Shown piece by piece: positions 62,133-64,000 of a stretch of DNA of 64,000 nt. The DNA lies in the NCBI RefSeq assembly GCF_029392075.1, contig NZ_CP113929.1, forward strand, positions 1,860,001 through 1,924,000, in the 5' to 3' direction. Every line of letters starts with the position of its first letter. The first letter of the stretch is position 1. Source of the stretch: Bifidobacterium sp. ESL0704. Lineage in GTDB: Bacteria > Actinomycetota > Actinomycetes > Actinomycetales > Bifidobacteriaceae. A program made the translations under genes and the position numbers. The notes below the pieces were generated by a model. It did not search any database and was not told the origin of the DNA. It saw only the letters and a program-made list of their open reading frames with translations.

Positions 62133-62209
62133 GTGGTAATGGACTATTTGTACGTTATCGGTTCAATTGACTATCCAATAACGAGCATGTCATATACCGA
62201 AGGCTTCCA

Positions 62210-62770
62210 TCAATCCAGGGCTGCAAAGATGTTCTTGGAAATGTCTTCGATCTCGCCCTGCCCGTCAATGGCGACGAGACAACCACGTGACTTGTAGGTA
62301 TCGAGCAGCGGAGCGGTCTCTTCGTCATAGGTCTTGAGACGCTGGGCGATGGCCTCGGCGTTGTCATCGGCGCGGCCTTCTTCGGCGGCGCGTTTGGCGA
62401 TGCGACCCATCAGGATGTCGCGGTCGGCATCAAGCGCCACTACTTTGTCGAGCGGTGTGCCCAATTCTTCGAGCATCTTGTCGAGCGCCTCGACCTGGGC
62501 GGCGTTGCGCGGATAGCCGTCAAGAATCCAGCCGTTCTTGGCATCGTCCATGGCCAGGCGGTCCTTGACAATCTTATTGGTCAGCTCATCGGGAACAAGC
62601 TGTCCCTTGTCGGTATAGCTCTTGGCTTCCTTACCAAGCGGGGTATTGTTCTTCATGTTGTAGCGGAAGATGTCTCCGGTGGAGATGTGCGGAATGCCGT
62701 AATGTTCGGCAATCAGCTTGGCCTGTGTACCTTTGCCCACTCCTTGCGGGCCCATAATCAATAGACGCAT
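62210..62770 (-). CDS. adk: Adenylate kinase
   Basis: A 186-residue enzyme that balances ATP, ADP and AMP. P-loop [15 protein letters not shown]-binding STGDIFRYN and [14 protein letters not shown], Arg-rich [30 protein letters not shown]. The lid is short and lacks zinc cysteines. It follows secY on the same strand. Confidence 0.97.
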   Translation of the reverse strand: MRLLIMGPQGVGKGTQAKLIAEHYGIPHISTGDIFRYNMKNNTPLGKEAKSYTDKGQLVPDELTNKIVKDRLAMDDAKNGWILDGYPRNAAQVEALDKMLEELGTPLDKVVALDADRDILMGRIAKRAAEEGRADDNAEAIAQRLKTYDEETAPLLDTYKSRGCLVAIDGQGEIEDISKNIFAALD

Positions 62771-62804
62771 ATCACATCAACTTTCTTTCATTGTTGTCGT
62801 TATC

Positions 62805-62844
62805 AAATGATGCCTGCCCGAATATCTCCAGACAAGCATCATTT
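62805..62844. repeat. Hairpin between secY and adk
   Basis: AAATGATGC (62805-62813) and its exact inverse (62836-62844), 22-nt loop, in the 116-bp gap between the two genes. No U run on the minus strand, so it does not look like a terminator; it may shape the mRNA between the cistrons. Confidence 0.65.
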
Positions 62845-62886
62845 CATTGTTGTTTTAAAGGCTATCAACGATTGAACCGAATGAAG

Positions 62887-64000
62887 TCACTCGGATTGAT
62901 CGTCGGTATTCTGATCATCTTCGGAAGAAGTATTCTCAGCATCCTTGATCTCGGAGGCGTCAACCGCTTCGGTATCCGAAGTGCTTGCCGTTTCCGTACT
63001 GTCTTCCTGGTCAGCCTCACCTCGAGTGCTTTCGTCACTTTCGTTTGAGGTGTCCTCGAGAACCGACGTAGAAGTCTCGGACTTCTCGGAAGTGCTTACA
63101 TCCGCACCTTCGACATGATCGGTGTCTTCAAGCAGGAAACCAGTGTACTGGAACTGCTCGGTCTGAGCCTTGGCCTGACGCAGGGTGTCGAGGCCGACGC
63201 CCGCGATAATCAGGATGGTGGTTCCACCGAACGGAAGCCTGTTGTTGAGCTTCAGCATCATGATCAGCATGGTAGGAATCAATGCGACGAAGAGCAGGTA
63301 GACGGCACCGACCGTGTTGAGCCTGTTCATCACATAGCTCAGGTAACGGCTGGTGGCGCTGCCGGCACGAATGCCGGGAATGAAGCCGCCGTACTGCTTC
63401 ATGTTGTCTGCCGTCTCATCGGGATTGAAGGTAATCGACGTATAGAAGAAGCAGAAGAACACGATCATCACAGCGTAGAGCGCGATGTACCAGATCGAGG
63501 TGGTGTTGGCCAGATTGGTGTTGATCCACTTGACCCACTTCTGGTCGGACTTGCCGAACTGCGCGATCAGTGTCGGAATCGCCAGAATCGAGGAGGCGAA
63601 GATCGGCGGGATAACACCGGACATATTGATCTTCAACGGAAGATAGGTGGAAGAGCCACCGTACATCTTGCGGCCGATCATACGACGCGTGTACTGCACC
63701 GGGATACGGCGCTGTGCAAGCTCGACGAAATCGACGAAGATGAGAATGACGACCAGGACCGCGACAACGATGCCGAAGTAGATCCAATTGCCGTTCTTGC
63801 CGTTGGTGCCCCAGCCAATCTGCCAAAGCTGCGGCAGGAAGCCGGAGCAGATGGACATGAAGATCAGGACGGACATACCTTGGCCGATGCCCTTGTCGGT
63901 GATCAACTCGGCCATCCACATGATCAGGCCGGTGCCACCGGTCATGATCAGCACCATAACCACGAGGTTCCAGACCGTTCCGTCGGGGACGACCTGACCG
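62887..64000 (-). CDS. secY: Preprotein translocase subunit SecY (partial) with acidic tail
   Basis: The C-terminal ~371 residues of SecY; the start is beyond the window. Visible are the membrane segments from VVMVLIMTGGTGLIMWMAELI onwards, the C4-C6 cytoplasmic loops with RRIPVQYTRRMIGRKMYGG, and the final GGTTILIIAGVGLDTLRQAK. SecY normally ends a few residues after YTGFL; here ~85 more follow, dominated by Asp, Glu, Ser and Thr. It is the membrane channel of the general secretion pathway, placed before adk as usual. Confidence 0.96.
   Translation of the reverse strand, partial: GQVVPDGTVWNLVVMVLIMTGGTGLIMWMAELITDKGIGQGMSVLIFMSICSGFLPQLWQIGWGTNGKNGNWIYFGIVVAVLVVILIFVDFVELAQRRIPVQYTRRMIGRKMYGGSSTYLPLKINMSGVIPPIFASSILAIPTLIAQFGKSDQKWVKWINTNLANTTSIWYIALYAVMIVFFCFFYTSITFNPDETADNMKQYGGFIPGIRAGSATSRYLSYVMNRLNTVGAVYLLFVALIPTMLIMMLKLNNRLPFGGTTILIIAGVGLDTLRQAKAQTEQFQYTGFLLEDTDHVEGADVSTSEKSETSTSVLEDTSNESDESTRGEADQEDSTETASTSDTEAVDASEIKDAENTSSEDDQNTDDQSE

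Overview
The window is chromosomal DNA of a high-GC Gram-positive bacterium and fits the genus Bifidobacterium (Bifidobacteriaceae). The evidence is the protein sequences and gene order of nusA-infB-rbfA-truB-ribF and secY-adk-infA-rpmJ-rpsM-rpsK-rpoA-rplQ-truA, the 29-residue actinobacterial ribosomal protein bS22, and many start codons placed 5-8 nt after a -10-like hexamer, as in leaderless actinobacterial mRNAs. I cannot name the species.

Layout. 1-6.3 kb: the end of an unrecognised membrane protein, a PspC-domain membrane protein, and a divergent PspC-type sensor kinase/LuxR response regulator pair with a previously unlisted 48-codon ORF coupled between them. 6.5-17.1 kb: small accessory and regulator-target modules. 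These are a DUF3761 lipoprotein, a Fic toxin/antitoxin pair, a MerR-controlled redox cluster whose alcohol dehydrogenase carries an in-frame stop, three TetR genes each with a divergent partner and visible palindromic operators, and a DHA2-type MFS exporter. 17.2-21.7 kb: an ABC exporter (ATPase plus two permeases) with its own kinase and regulator. 21.7-28 kb: an AT-rich accessory island ending at tRNA-Ser(UGA). It holds an 815-aa membrane-anchored STAND-like NTPase with a TPR-like C-terminus, a 361-aa multi-zinc-ribbon protein and decayed transposases. 28.4-50 kb: mostly housekeeping genes (serS, serine-type permease, lipid kinase, DUF421/DUF3290 pair, pgm, an RNase HI with a long tail, rpiA, tpx, bS22, radA), a MacB/FtsX-like ABC exporter, and ribF/truB. 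50.7-64 kb: the translation and ribosomal-protein operons, a second tRNA-Ser (CGA), truA and partial secY.

How parts connect. The PspC kinase/regulator pair probably controls both its divergent PspC neighbour and the distant MacB-like exporter: both upstream regions carry three copies of an (A/T)CCCTGA box with 11-bp phasing between the first two.

Most unusual feature. At least eight intergenic gaps beside housekeeping genes carry arrays of imperfect hairpins repeating every ~61-62 bp (51-63 overall), plus a single very strong hairpin at a ninth site. The stem sequence is nearly private to each locus, but the spacing is shared. In the two arrays with the same stem (34.8 and 51.3 kb) all eight hairpins are exactly 47 nt long. 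I know of no described element with this behaviour. With the NTPase/zinc-ribbon cassette it is the best candidate for something new here.
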